A stretch of 36,567 bases of DNA from Prosthecobacter debontii (GTDB lineage: Bacteria; Verrucomicrobiota; Verrucomicrobiia; Verrucomicrobiales; Akkermansiaceae). The notes under the pieces are model-generated. The model was given only the letters and a program-made list of their open reading frames with translations. It ran no database searches and had not been told where the DNA came from. The stretch is from NCBI GenBank assembly GCA_945870855.1, contig CAMBTP010000029.1, forward strand, positions 1-36,567, given 5' to 3'. The position numbers and the translations under genes are program-made. The first letter of the stretch is position 1. Each line of letters starts with the position of its first letter. Positions 7,360-15,010 of the stretch are shown in pieces.

Positions 7360-8895
7360 TCATTCGAAAAGCCGCCGGTCGAGGGAGCGGAACTGGATGG
7401 CCTCCAGCACCTCGTTGCCGGTTATGTCCTGCTTGCCCGCGAGGTCGGCAAGGGTGCGGGAAACTTTTAGAATTCGATCGTGGGCGCGGGCGGAGAAGTT
7501 CATCTGCTCCATGGCGTGTTCGAGGTAGCCGCGTGATTCAGCATCGAGCTTGCAGCATTCGCGGACTTGCTTCGCGCCCATGGCGGAGTTGGTGGTGAGC
7601 TTGGCGGATTTGAAACGGGCGACCTGAATCTCACGGGCGGCGGCGACGCGTTCGCGGATCACGGCGGAGGACTCGCCGGTGATCACATCCGAGGTAAGTT
7701 CGCGGAAATCAACCAACGGCACCTCGACGTGGATGTCGATGCGATCGAGCAACGGCCCGCTGATTTTCCGGCGGTAGTTTTCGATCTGTCTCACAGAACA
7801 GCGGCATTGCCTTTTGGAATCGCCGTAGAAACCGCACGGGCAGGGATTCATCGCCGCGACCAACATGAAGCGGGCGGGAAAAGTGAGCGATCCTGCGGCG
7901 CGGGAGATGGTCACGTGACCATCTTCCAAGGGCTGCCGTAAAACCTCCAGCGTCTGGCGGCGGAATTCGGGGAGTTCATCAAGAAAAAGCACGCCGTGAT
8001 GGGCAAGTGAAACTTCGCCGGGGCCGGGATTGGTGCCGCCACCGAGCAGACCCGCGTCGGAGATGGTATGGTGAGGCGCTCGGAAGGGGCGGGTGGTGAG
8101 GAAGCCTTTTTTGGTGTCGAGCGTCCCGGCGATGGAGTGGATTTTAGTGGTCTCGATGGCGTCCTCCTCGGTCATGTCCGGCATGATCGTGGGCAGACGT
8201 TTCGCGAGCATGGACTTCCCTGTTCCCGGCGGGCCGACCATTAAGAGATTATGCCCGCCGGCCGCGGCGACCTCCAGCGCGCGCTTCACGTGTTGTTGGC
8301 CTTTCACCTCGTTGAAATCTACGAGGTATGTCCGGTGGCTTTCGAAAAACGCGCGGCGGTCGAGCACGAAGGGTAAGATGCGTTTTTCGCCGCTGATAAA
8401 ATCCCATGCTTGGCGGAGGTTGCGGACGGGGATGACATCGATGCCCTCGATTACGGCGGCCTCAGCGGCGTTCGCTTCAGGGACGATGAGGTTTTTGCGC
8501 CCGCGTTTTCTGGCCTCCAGCGCGATGGACAAGACTCCTTTCACCGGACGCAGCGCGCCATCGAGACCCAGCTCGCCGACGATGCAGAAGTCATCGGTAT
8601 CAATGATCTTGTCCCCGCTGGCACCGACCATGGCTAGGGCGATGGGCAGATCGAAGGACGGGCCTTCCTTTTTCAGGTCGGCGGGGGCGAGGTTCACGGT
8701 CTTCACGCCAAGATTGAGTTTCAGTGCGGAGGCGGTAATCGCAGAGGTCACGCGCTGCGAGCTTTCCCGCACGGCGGCGTCCGGCAAGCCAACGATGATG
8801 ACGGCGGGCGTCTCTGCACCGCGGGCGTTGACCTCCACCTCTACCTCAAGTGCGTCCACCCCGCGCAGCGCTGCCGAATACAGTTTTGTAATCAT
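7360..8895 (-). CDS. YifB/ComM family Mg-chelatase-like AAA+ ATPase
   Basis: A 511-residue full-length member. The N-terminal ChlI-like Lon-S5 fold (about 1-165) holds [20 protein letters not shown] and [15 protein letters not shown]. The AAA+ core carries Walker [14 protein letters not shown], the [18 protein letters not shown] block, Walker B-like [11 protein letters not shown], and a cysteine cluster PCPCGFYGD...CRCS. The C-terminal domain ends with [17 protein letters not shown] and [14 protein letters not shown]. In Vibrio and Haemophilus, ComM is a hexameric helicase promoting branch migration during natural transformation; whether this one does so is inference. It is the last gene of the ruvC-led operon, 55 bp after lipB. 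Confidence 0.95.
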   Translation of the reverse strand: MITKLYSAALRGVDALEVEVEVNARGAETPAVIIVGLPDAAVRESSQRVTSAITASALKLNLGVKTVNLAPADLKKEGPSFDLPIALAMVGASGDKIIDTDDFCIVGELGLDGALRPVKGVLSIALEARKRGRKNLIVPEANAAEAAVIEGIDVIPVRNLRQAWDFISGEKRILPFVLDRRAFFESHRTYLVDFNEVKGQQHVKRALEVAAAGGHNLLMVGPPGTGKSMLAKRLPTIMPDMTEEDAIETTKIHSIAGTLDTKKGFLTTRPFRAPHHTISDAGLLGGGTNPGPGEVSLAHHGVLFLDELPEFRRQTLEVLRQPLEDGHVTISRAAGSLTFPARFMLVAAMNPCPCGFYGDSKRQCRCSVRQIENYRRKISGPLLDRIDIHVEVPLVDFRELTSDVITGESSAVIRERVAAAREIQVARFKSAKLTTNSAMGAKQVRECCKLDAESRGYLEHAMEQMNFSARAHDRILKVSRTLADLAGKQDITGNEVLEAIQFRSLDRRLFE

Positions 8896-8950
8896 TTGAA
8901 CAGGACAAGATCAAACCGGATCCGCGTGCCTGACAAGCATGAAACCGCAA

Positions 8951-9580
8951 TCAACCAAGTGACTCCCTGAGGCGGGTGGAAATTGCGGAAACGGCCAGCT
9001 CCATGTTGATCGGTTCTACGGCCTCGGCCTCAAGGCAGGTCATGCTCACCCCGTCCAGTCCGCAGGGGGTGATGGCGATGAAAGGCGGCAGTGACTCACG
9101 GGTGACATTGATTGCAAAGCCGTGCATCGAAACCCATTTCCGCACACCCACGCCGATGGAAGCGAGCTTGCGGTTCTCCACCCACACGCCGGTCATTCCC
9201 TCGCGGCGACCCGCATCGACGCCGAGATCCGCGCAGGCGGCGATGAGTGCGTCTTCAATAAGCCGGAGGTGCAAGTGCAGGTCGCGGCCGCGCGGATTGA
9301 GATCGAGGATGGGATAACCGACGAGTTGTCCCGGACCATGGTAGGTGGCTTGTCCACCGCGATTCGTTTCAAAAACAGGATGTGGCAGAGTTGCTGCCTC
9401 GCGGAGGGAAGATTGGTCGCGCAGGCGGCCGATGGTGTAAACTGGCTCGTGTTCTAACAGAAAAATGGTATCGTTGATCTCGCCGGAGAGGATTGCGGCG
9501 ACAGCGTTTTCCTGTATCGCCAAACCATCGGTGTAGGAAACCGGCTGTGCGATGCGCTGAATGTTCAGAGGAGGTTTCAT
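8951..9580 (-). CDS. lipB: lipoyl(octanoyl) transferase
   Basis: LipB (209 residues) moves octanoyl from octanoyl-ACP to the lipoyl domains of 2-oxoacid dehydrogenases and GcvH, the first step of endogenous lipoate synthesis. Visible motifs are EHEPVYTIGR, the signature RGGQATYHGPGQLVGYPILD, the catalytic Lys in RKLASIGVGVRKWVSMHG, and the acyl-accepting Cys in ITPCGLDGVSMT. It starts 7 bp after the upstream methyltransferase stop, so it is translated as part of the ruvC operon. No lipA gene is in the window. Confidence 0.96.
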   Translation of the reverse strand: MKPPLNIQRIAQPVSYTDGLAIQENAVAAILSGEINDTIFLLEHEPVYTIGRLRDQSSLREAATLPHPVFETNRGGQATYHGPGQLVGYPILDLNPRGRDLHLHLRLIEDALIAACADLGVDAGRREGMTGVWVENRKLASIGVGVRKWVSMHGFAINVTRESLPPFIAITPCGLDGVSMTCLEAEAVEPINMELAVSAISTRLRESLG

Positions 9581-9587
9581 TGGGCGG

Positions 9588-10184
9588 TTATTTCCTCCTG
9601 TAAACCGCCAGCCACTCCCGCCCCTCGCGGCCGGGATAGGCGGCTTCCGGCACCCATGCCATCTCGCGCTCGAACCACGGTGAGAAAACCGAGTCCAGCT
9701 CCTCCACCTCGGAGGGGAAAGGCGGCCCCGTCCACTCCTCGTCCAGATCGTAGGGAGTCAGGAAAAACACTCCGACCAGGCAGCCACTCGGTATGATCAA
9801 TTCCGCGCAGGCTTTTGCGTAGTCCTCACGCCGCGCAGGATCGATCGCGCAAAAGCATGTGTGTTCCCATATCGCGGAGAAATGTTTTCCCTTCCTCCAC
9901 TCGGCGTCGAGGAAATCACCGACCTCATAACTTTCTCCGCCCACGTTGGGATGCGCATGGGCGCGGCGAAAAGCCTCCTCCGCCAGATCCAGCCCCAGCG
10001 CCTCCAAACCCCTCTTCGCCAGCGCGCGAACATCATGCCCCGTCCCGCAACCCGGCACCAACACCACGCCGCCGCCCCAGATTTTCGAATCCACTTTTTC
10101 TAACAGCTCCAGCAAAGGGGGGGCGGGGTTTCCCTTTTCCCATGGCGTTTCACCCTTCAGATATCGTTCGTTCCAATCGGTCAT
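9588..10184 (-). CDS. TPMT-type SAM-dependent methyltransferase
   Basis: A 198-residue class I methyltransferase of the thiopurine S-methyltransferase (TPMT) family. Landmarks are the N-terminal WNERYLKGETPWEKGNPAPP, the SAM-binding VVLVPGCGTGHDVRALA, acidic LGLDLAEEAF, YEVGDFLDAEW, and WEHTCFCAIDPARREDY. Bacterial members methylate sulfur, selenium, tellurium or halide species; the substrate cannot be read from sequence. The N-terminal W..RY..G.TPWE.G.P pattern also occurs in thiocyanate/thiol methyltransferase-like proteins. It starts 4 bp after the ruvC stop codon and ends 7 bp before lipB. Confidence 0.9.
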   Translation of the reverse strand: MTDWNERYLKGETPWEKGNPAPPLLELLEKVDSKIWGGGVVLVPGCGTGHDVRALAKRGLEALGLDLAEEAFRRAHAHPNVGGESYEVGDFLDAEWRKGKHFSAIWEHTCFCAIDPARREDYAKACAELIIPSGCLVGVFFLTPYDLDEEWTGPPFPSEVEELDSVFSPWFEREMAWVPEAAYPGREGREWLAVYRRK

Positions 10185-10188
10185 AATA

Positions 10189-10692
10189 TCAGATTAAATG
10201 CCGGTCTAACAGCTTCGCGCGGATCGGATCAGAGGCTTGGAGATGGGCTAGGCCGATGGCGAGAGCATCCGCCGCGTCGGCGGGCGGTGTTTCGGCGAGG
10301 CCGAGCAGCGCGCGCACCATGAAAGCCACCTGCGCCTTGTCCGCCGTGCCTTTGCCGACAACAGCCATCTTGATTTTCCGCGGCGCGTATTCATAAACTG
10401 GCAGGCCGTGATCCGCCGCTGCAATCAGCGCCGCCGCCCGCGCTGCGCCCATCGTGATCGCCGTGCGGTGCGATTGCACGTAGATGATTCCCTCCACCGC
10501 CACCTCGTCGGGCTGGTGCTTGGCGATGACATGCGCCAGGTGTGTATGGATTGCAGCAAGCGCGGCGGATTGCGGTATAGACTGCGGGATGCTGATCACA
10601 TCGTAGGCCAGCACGGTCGGCTTGCGCGGATCGCCTTCGAGCACGGCATAGCCCGTGTTCCGAATGGCGGGATCAACAGCAAGGACGCGCAT
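10189..10692 (-). CDS. ruvC: Holliday junction resolvase RuvC
   Basis: RuvC (167 residues) cuts Holliday junctions symmetrically as a dimer with RuvAB. All four catalytic acids are present: Asp7 (LAVDPAIRNTG), Glu67 (VAVEGI), Asp139 and Asp142 (PADAADALAIG), numbered as in E. coli within one residue. The start is placed at ATG 10690-10692, where homology begins. The frame stays open upstream, but the extra 47 codons run through the REP hairpins and are not RuvC-like. It heads the operon ruvC > TPMT > lipB > yifB. ruvA and ruvB are not in the window. Confidence 0.95.
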   Translation of the reverse strand: MRVLAVDPAIRNTGYAVLEGDPRKPTVLAYDVISIPQSIPQSAALAAIHTHLAHVIAKHQPDEVAVEGIIYVQSHRTAITMGAARAAALIAAADHGLPVYEYAPRKIKMAVVGKGTADKAQVAFMVRALLGLAETPPADAADALAIGLAHLQASDPIRAKLLDRHLI

Positions 10693-10740
10693 GAATTGAG
10701 TAAGGCCGCGCGGCACGGCGCAGGGAAGCCGGAAGTTTCC

Positions 10741-10818
10741 GGACCGCGAGTCTTCAGCTCGCCCCGGAGGATTGGGAATATCTTTTGCAATGGGGCGAGC
10801 TAAAGACTCGCGGTCCGT
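10741..10818. repeat. REP doublet (inverted pair) upstream of the RAYT gene
   Basis: A 25-bp element at 10741-10765 is the reverse complement, with one mismatch, of 10792-10816. Each unit is itself a small hairpin, with GCGAG and CTCGC arms around a 7-base loop. The plus-oriented unit extends to a 34-bp block (10785-10818, starting TTGCAATGGGGCGAGC) that recurs at 11463-11496. Just before the pair, CCGGAAGTTTCCGG (10729-10742) is another perfect small palindrome. An inverted REP pair next to a RAYT gene is the classical arrangement (a BIME-like doublet). Confidence 0.85.
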
Positions 10819-10831
10819 TGAAATCTTTGCC

Positions 10832-11452
10832 ATGAGTCTTTTTATGGAACCGAAGGGTCATCATCGGCGCGGATATCTTCCCCATCGGGATTATGGCGGA
10901 GCCCTGCAGGCCATCACTTTCCGGGAGGCTGATTCCCTACCCGCTCACGTGGTTGAGTCTTGGAAAGAGGAACTCCAGCACTTCCTGAATTCACCAGATG
11001 ACATCGACAAAGCCAAAGCGCACGATGAGCTGCTCCGCCGAATTGCGCGATATGAGGATGCGGGGCATGGCCGGTGCCTCTTTCGCCAACCCAACATTGC
11101 CCGCATCGTCCATGACAAGCTGATCGAAGGACATGGAAAGGGCTATGAACTCATCGCGTGGTGCGTCATGCCCAACCATGTCCACGTGCTGATCAGGCAG
11201 GAAGATCATGCTTTGTTGGGAAAAATCGTCCGTTCATGGAAAGGTGGCAGCGCACGGCAAATCAACCTAGTTCTCCAAAGTCGGGGTGCTTTCTGGGCGC
11301 GGGATTACTTTGATCGGGCGATCCGTGATCAGGATCATTATTGGCGATCGGTTGCCTATATTGAGGGGAATCCGGTAAAGGCCGGGCTGGTGAAAGAACC
11401 GGGGGAGTGGGAATTTTCTTCTAAGGGGTGTGGCTGGAGTTTGCCGGGATGA
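10832..11452 (+). CDS. REP-associated tyrosine transposase (RAYT, Y1/IS200-like)
   Basis: A 206-residue HUH single-strand nuclease of the TnpA_REP class. The HUH motif is seen in VMPNHVHVLI, and the catalytic tyrosine is expected in YIEGNPVKAGLV; WARDYFDRAIRD and HYWRSVAYIE complete the typical C-terminal half. The N-terminal RRGYLPHRDYGGALQAITFR is characteristic of the subgroup. The ATG at 10832 is chosen because homology starts there and the frame upstream runs through a REP hairpin. In the family the enzyme binds and nicks its cognate REP hairpin and is thought to spread REPs; it is usually domesticated and single-copy. Near-identical REPs lie 13 bp before the start and 10 bp after the stop. 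Confidence 0.94.
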   Translation: MSLFMEPKGHHRRGYLPHRDYGGALQAITFREADSLPAHVVESWKEELQHFLNSPDDIDKAKAHDELLRRIARYEDAGHGRCLFRQPNIARIVHDKLIEGHGKGYELIAWCVMPNHVHVLIRQEDHALLGKIVRSWKGGSARQINLVLQSRGAFWARDYFDRAIRDQDHYWRSVAYIEGNPVKAGLVKEPGEWEFSSKGCGWSLPG

Positions 11453-11462
11453 TGGATGCTTG

Positions 11463-11496
11463 TTGCAATGGGGCGAGCTGAAGACTCGCGATCCGT
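11463..11496. repeat. REP element downstream of the RAYT gene
   Basis: A 34-bp direct copy of 10785-10818 with two substitutions (A to G at the loop and G to A near the end). It keeps the GCGAG/CTCGC stem. With the upstream copy it brackets the transposase gene, and it lies against the stop codon of the minus-strand outer-membrane gene at 11502. Confidence 0.85.
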
Positions 11497-11501
11497 GCCA
11501 T

Positions 11502-12317
11502 TTAGAAATGGAAAATTAGGCCGCTGGTGAAGCCCTTGTCGAAGTCCCTTGGAGTGGTCAGCGGGAACAGGTATCCGGCGCGTATCTCGAGGCCGGCGGC
11601 TAGGCCATAGCTGATTCCGACTAGGCCCTCGATGTTGATGACGCCTTGGTCCGGGCCGTTGAGCGGGGTCGCGCCAGTGGCTTCAAGATGGAGGTGGAGC
11701 AGGCCGGATGTGGAGTGACCGTGTCCGGCATGATCGGCGTGGTCAGCAGCTTTTTCTCCGAAGGATTTCACCAGACCGACTCCAAAGAGAAGTTCGGTGG
11801 AGTCCGCGTCGAAGCCGTGCTCGATGGAAAGAATGGAGTTCAGGGTGAACCAGTTTCCAAGGTCGTTCCACATAGCAATGCCCGGGGCGATTGCGGTTTC
11901 TCCGCCGAAGCGGCTGCTTCCCGTTGGCAGAACGACTTCCATCTGTGTGGTGAGGTGGAAACGCTCACTTTCAATGAGGAGGGCGCGGGGCACGATGGCG
12001 AGATCGCCGAATCCAGAGCTGGTGGCGACCCCTTCCTCATCTTCCCAAATGTAGGGGACTTCCACGATCATCCCGATGCGCTTCGTAAAAGCCCATTCGA
12101 GCTCGATCTCTGATTCGTGCTCCGCGACGCCATCTCCCACGCGGTAGGTGTGATCGATGAAAAGGTCGCGGCCGGTGAAGGCGGGTTCGATGCCGAAGGA
12201 GTGGACGTAGGGCGTGCCACTTTCGCTTAGGTGAAGGTGCTCGAAGGGTTTCAGGAAATCCGAGGCGGCGGCAAAAGTGGCGGAAAAGGCGACGATGGAG
12301 AGGGCGATTGGCTTCAT
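11502..12317 (-). CDS. outer-membrane beta-barrel-like protein with histidine-rich loop
   Basis: A 271-residue exported protein with a signal peptide (MKPIALSIVAFSATFAAA). It has alternating amphipathic strands and a C-terminal aromatic ending (GFTSGLIFHF), the usual sign of an outer-membrane barrel. The fold resembles the broad 'transporter'/Phenol_MetA_deg-like barrels. Around residues 192-210 it holds ADHADHAGHGHSTSGLLHLH, a histidine- and aspartate-rich stretch that could bind divalent metal. It sits at the end of the minus-strand manganese importer cluster but is separated from it by about 216 bp containing a REP and an rsmB fragment. A broken second copy of its first 12 codons or so lies at 17587-17643. 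A role in metal passage or metal resistance is a guess from context. Confidence 0.75.
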   Translation of the reverse strand: MKPIALSIVAFSATFAAASDFLKPFEHLHLSESGTPYVHSFGIEPAFTGRDLFIDHTYRVGDGVAEHESEIELEWAFTKRIGMIVEVPYIWEDEEGVATSSGFGDLAIVPRALLIESERFHLTTQMEVVLPTGSSRFGGETAIAPGIAMWNDLGNWFTLNSILSIEHGFDADSTELLFGVGLVKSFGEKAADHADHAGHGHSTSGLLHLHLEATGATPLNGPDQGVINIEGLVGISYGLAAGLEIRAGYLFPLTTPRDFDKGFTSGLIFHF

Positions 12318-12429
12318 GGCGCGGCGAGTGAAGCGCGACGGAAAAAAGAGCGCAAGAATTTAATGCGAAAAAGTTACAATAACGGTTTTTGGGCGTTTTT
12401 AATGGATTTGTCTGATGGGCTTGGGTTCT

Positions 12430-12454
12430 AGGGCGAGCTAAAGAACCGCGGTCC
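12430..12454. repeat. degenerate REP element
   Basis: AGGGCGAGCTAAAGAACCGCGGTCC matches the RAYT-associated REP core with a few substitutions. These weaken the right arm of the hairpin (CTCGC to ACCGC). It lies inside a segment of about 60 bp that is absent from the otherwise parallel sequence at 17665-17690, so it looks inserted. Confidence 0.65.
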
Positions 12455-12462
12455 TTGGCTTA

Positions 12463-12542
12463 AAGTTTCCTAAGCAGGCTGGCTAGAAAGCCATAGTGGC
12501 CGGTTTGGGAGAGGAGGATGGAGCGGACGCGGTTTAGTGCGG
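12463..12542 (-). pseudogene. fragment of the 3' end of an rsmB-like gene
   Basis: The stretch 12463-12515 parallels 17686-17738, the end of the intact rsmB-like gene, sharing the blocks AGTTTCC, GCCAT.GTGGCCGGTTTGGGAG and more. The sequence 12515-12536 then jumps to match 17898-17920 (ATGGAGCGGACGCGGT), so about 160 bp is missing internally. The right end of the fragment overlaps the last codons of the permease gene ending at 12534. It cannot encode a functional product. Confidence 0.7.
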
Positions 12543-13478
12543 CGCGCCGAGACACTTCGCAGCGAATCGGCGGCGCTGGATCAGCTTGATGATGATGCCA
12601 TGACGAGGGCCACAGAGTGCGGCGACCACGAAAAGAACCCCAGCGGAGAGTGCCATCATTCCGGCGGTGATGGTGCTTCCGAATCCAAAAATAGCAGGCA
12701 CCATGATTGCACTAAGGTGACCAAGAGCCGCCGAGGCGATTCCAATAATCACACTTAGAAAAATCATAACACTCAGGCGATCTGTCAGCATGTAGGCCGC
12801 AGCGGCTGGGACAATCAGCATGGCCACGACAAGGATATTTCCGACTGCTTCAAAAGAGGCGACCGCCGTGATTGCCACTAGCGTCATCAACAGGTAATGC
12901 ATCAGGCGCGAGCTGATGCCTAGGGTGGTAGCAAGCGCAGGATCGAAGGATGTGATTTTCAGTTCTTTATAAAACAAAAGCACGCAGGTCAGATTGAGCA
13001 GTGCGACGGCACCTAGGGTAATGACGACGCGAGGGACATCGTAACCAAGAACTGTCGTGGTATCGAGCGGGGTTAATTCGATGGCTCCGTAGAGGACGCA
13101 GCCGGGATCGAGATCGACTTTATCCGCAGCCTGCACGACGAGCACCAGACCGAGTGCGAATAAACCGGTGAAGACCACCCCCATACTCGCCCCCTCATCT
13201 ACCTTTCCAAACCTGCGGATCCACTCGGTGAAAATCGCGGTGAGCAGGCCAACGATAGCAGCACCGATAAACATCGGCAGGCTCGCACGGCTCTCTGTAA
13301 CCAAGAACGCAATGGCGATACCGGGCAACACGGCGTGGCTTATGGCATCACCCATCATACTCATTTTCCTGAGAACCAAATAGGGGCCTAACAAGGCGCT
13401 CGCCGCGGCACAGAGCGCTCCGGCGGCGATGATCCAGCCGTCCAATGCCCAACTCCAGCTTTCAAGACTTTCTAACAT
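12534..13478 (-). CDS. metal ABC transporter permease (second subunit, ABC-3/TroD type)
   Basis: A 314-residue, highly hydrophobic ABC-3 family permease. Eight or nine membrane helices are apparent, and the conserved cytoplasmic block LRKMSMMGDAISHAVLPGIA is followed by ELKITSFDPALATTLGIS, the coupling-helix region, and VGNILVVAMLIVPAAAAYML. It should form the membrane channel with the permease encoded just upstream, taking Mn(II) or Zn(II) into the cytoplasm. It starts 13 bp after the stop of the fused permease gene. Its last codons run into the duplicated rsmB-like fragment, so the exact C-terminus may have been shaped by that junction. Confidence 0.93.
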   Translation of the reverse strand: MLESLESWSWALDGWIIAAGALCAAASALLGPYLVLRKMSMMGDAISHAVLPGIAIAFLVTESRASLPMFIGAAIVGLLTAIFTEWIRRFGKVDEGASMGVVFTGLFALGLVLVVQAADKVDLDPGCVLYGAIELTPLDTTTVLGYDVPRVVITLGAVALLNLTCVLLFYKELKITSFDPALATTLGISSRLMHYLLMTLVAITAVASFEAVGNILVVAMLIVPAAAAYMLTDRLSVMIFLSVIIGIASAALGHLSAIMVPAIFGFGSTITAGMMALSAGVLFVVAALCGPRHGIIIKLIQRRRFAAKCLGAPH

Positions 13479-13491
13479 TTTAATGATTCTT

Positions 13492-14979
13492 TCAATGTCC
13501 CGGGAGGGCTTGGGTTTCTACCTTGTGAGGACTGGCGGGAACGCCTGTTGTGAAAAGTAGTGCTTCCAGCTCGGCCATCATGTCTGGGCCGAGGACGTGC
13601 TCGATGGTGTCCGCATCCCGATCCACGTGGCTTGGCGCGATATCCGCGTGGGTGATGAGATAAAGTTCCCACAAGCGGTGTTGGCGGACGACGAGTGCCG
13701 CTTCGCGAAAGCCTTGTTGGGTGAATTTGATTTTTCGATCGGCGGCGTAGGTTTCGATGATGAGCCCGTCTCTGACCGCGCGTCCGACTTCACGAGAGAG
13801 CCGTCTTGCAGACCAAGAGCGCATGGCTAACAAATCTTGAAAAGAGATGGGATAAGCGGGAGTGCCAGCACCGATTTCATCGCCTTCCACAAGCTCGAAG
13901 ACAGCCCTTAGCAAATGCTGGCGGCGGACTTTCTTTTCGAATTTCCAGCGATTGGCCCAGCGGATGAAAACCCCGCGCTCAGCACCAAGGAACATGCTGA
14001 TGAGGAAAAAAACGGTGGCGGTGAGAACGATCATCGCGCCGGAGGGGAAATTGGGTAACAAGGCGCTGAGCGAGGCACCTATGAGTGAACTGGCGGCTCC
14101 GAGTAGGCCGGCAATCATCAGCATTACGACCAAGCGCTCCGTCCAAAAACGCGCAGCGGCGGCGGGGACAATTAGCAGCGCGATGATAAGGATCAGTCCT
14201 ACGGCTTGGAGACCTATCACGGTAACGACAATGACTAAGGACATCATTACCACATCTAACAGAATCGTTGGCCAGCCTTGGGATTTCGCGTAATCCGCAT
14301 CGAAACAAATGAGGCGGAATTCTTTAAAAAGCGCGACGCAGAAAAAGACGACCAGCGCGGCGACGCAGGCGATGAGTTGCGCATCGCTCGCGACCATGGA
14401 CGCGGTTTTCCCATTAATGAATGATTCCAGTCCGGCTGCGTGGCCTTTCCCCATGCTTTGCACCACGCCCAGAACGGCGACTCCTGCTCCGAAAAAGACA
14501 CTGAGGATAATGCCCAGTGCTGTATCTTCTTTGAGTCGAGTTAGATTACGGATGAGAAGAATCATCGCCAAGCCCAACACACCGCTGACGGCCGCACCCA
14601 GAAGGAGAATGGGTAGTGATTTACCGGTTCCGCCTGTCATCACTGCGAGCATGAAGGCGATACCAATACCGGGGAGTGTTGCGTGGCTGAGGGCATCGCC
14701 CATTAGTGCGCGTTTTCTGAGTAGGGTGAAGCAGCCGAGTATGCCTGCGGCGATGCCTAGCAGGGTAGTTCCTACAAGCACCACACGGGTGTTGTAGTCC
14801 CGCAGGGTGAGGACACGCACCCACTCATCCACCGACGGCCAAGCGAAGGAACGGTCGGTGATAGATTCGTATTTTGTGGCGGTTGGATGATCGTGCCCAA
14901 TCGCCGCTGATAGGGGGGAGCCGCTCACAGCGAGTAGCCATAGCATCAAGCTCAGGATGATTTTGCGAAGCAATGGCAT
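13492..14979 (-). CDS. metal ABC transporter permease fused to a DtxR-like domain
   Basis: About 495 residues from ATG 14979. Residues 1-26 (MPLLRKIILSLMLWLLAVSG) resemble a signal peptide, followed by a short extracytoplasmic piece beginning IGHDHP. Residues about 70-350 are an ABC-3 permease (LLRKRALMGDALSHATLPGI, FRLICFDADYAKSQGW, LQAVGLILIIALLIVPAAAA). The last 120 residues or so form a DtxR/MntR-type winged helix plus dimerisation domain (LLAMRSWSARRLSREVGRAV, FTQQGFREAALVVRQHRLWE, then HVDRDADTIEHVLGP). Metal-site residues corresponding to MntR His77, Glu102 and His103 are kept. Position 99 is Asp, and the helix-1 acids look replaced (His and Arg). The frame is open upstream to 15057, so a start overlapping the ATPase gene is possible. 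Gap to the next permease is 13 bp. Confidence 0.9.
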   Translation of the reverse strand: MPLLRKIILSLMLWLLAVSGSPLSAAIGHDHPTATKYESITDRSFAWPSVDEWVRVLTLRDYNTRVVLVGTTLLGIAAGILGCFTLLRKRALMGDALSHATLPGIGIAFMLAVMTGGTGKSLPILLLGAAVSGVLGLAMILLIRNLTRLKEDTALGIILSVFFGAGVAVLGVVQSMGKGHAAGLESFINGKTASMVASDAQLIACVAALVVFFCVALFKEFRLICFDADYAKSQGWPTILLDVVMMSLVIVVTVIGLQAVGLILIIALLIVPAAAARFWTERLVVMLMIAGLLGAASSLIGASLSALLPNFPSGAMIVLTATVFFLISMFLGAERGVFIRWANRWKFEKKVRRQHLLRAVFELVEGDEIGAGTPAYPISFQDLLAMRSWSARRLSREVGRAVRDGLIIETYAADRKIKFTQQGFREAALVVRQHRLWELYLITHADIAPSHVDRDADTIEHVLGPDMMAELEALLFTTGVPASPHKVETQALPGH

Positions 14980-15010
14980 GGGATCAAAGCACACGAAAAG
15001 GTAGATTCGG

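Noticed and set aside
8093..8899. Plus-strand open frame of 268 codons
   Set aside because: Antisense to yifB, whose Walker motifs are intact; the Ser/Arg/Pro-rich composition is typical of shadow frames.
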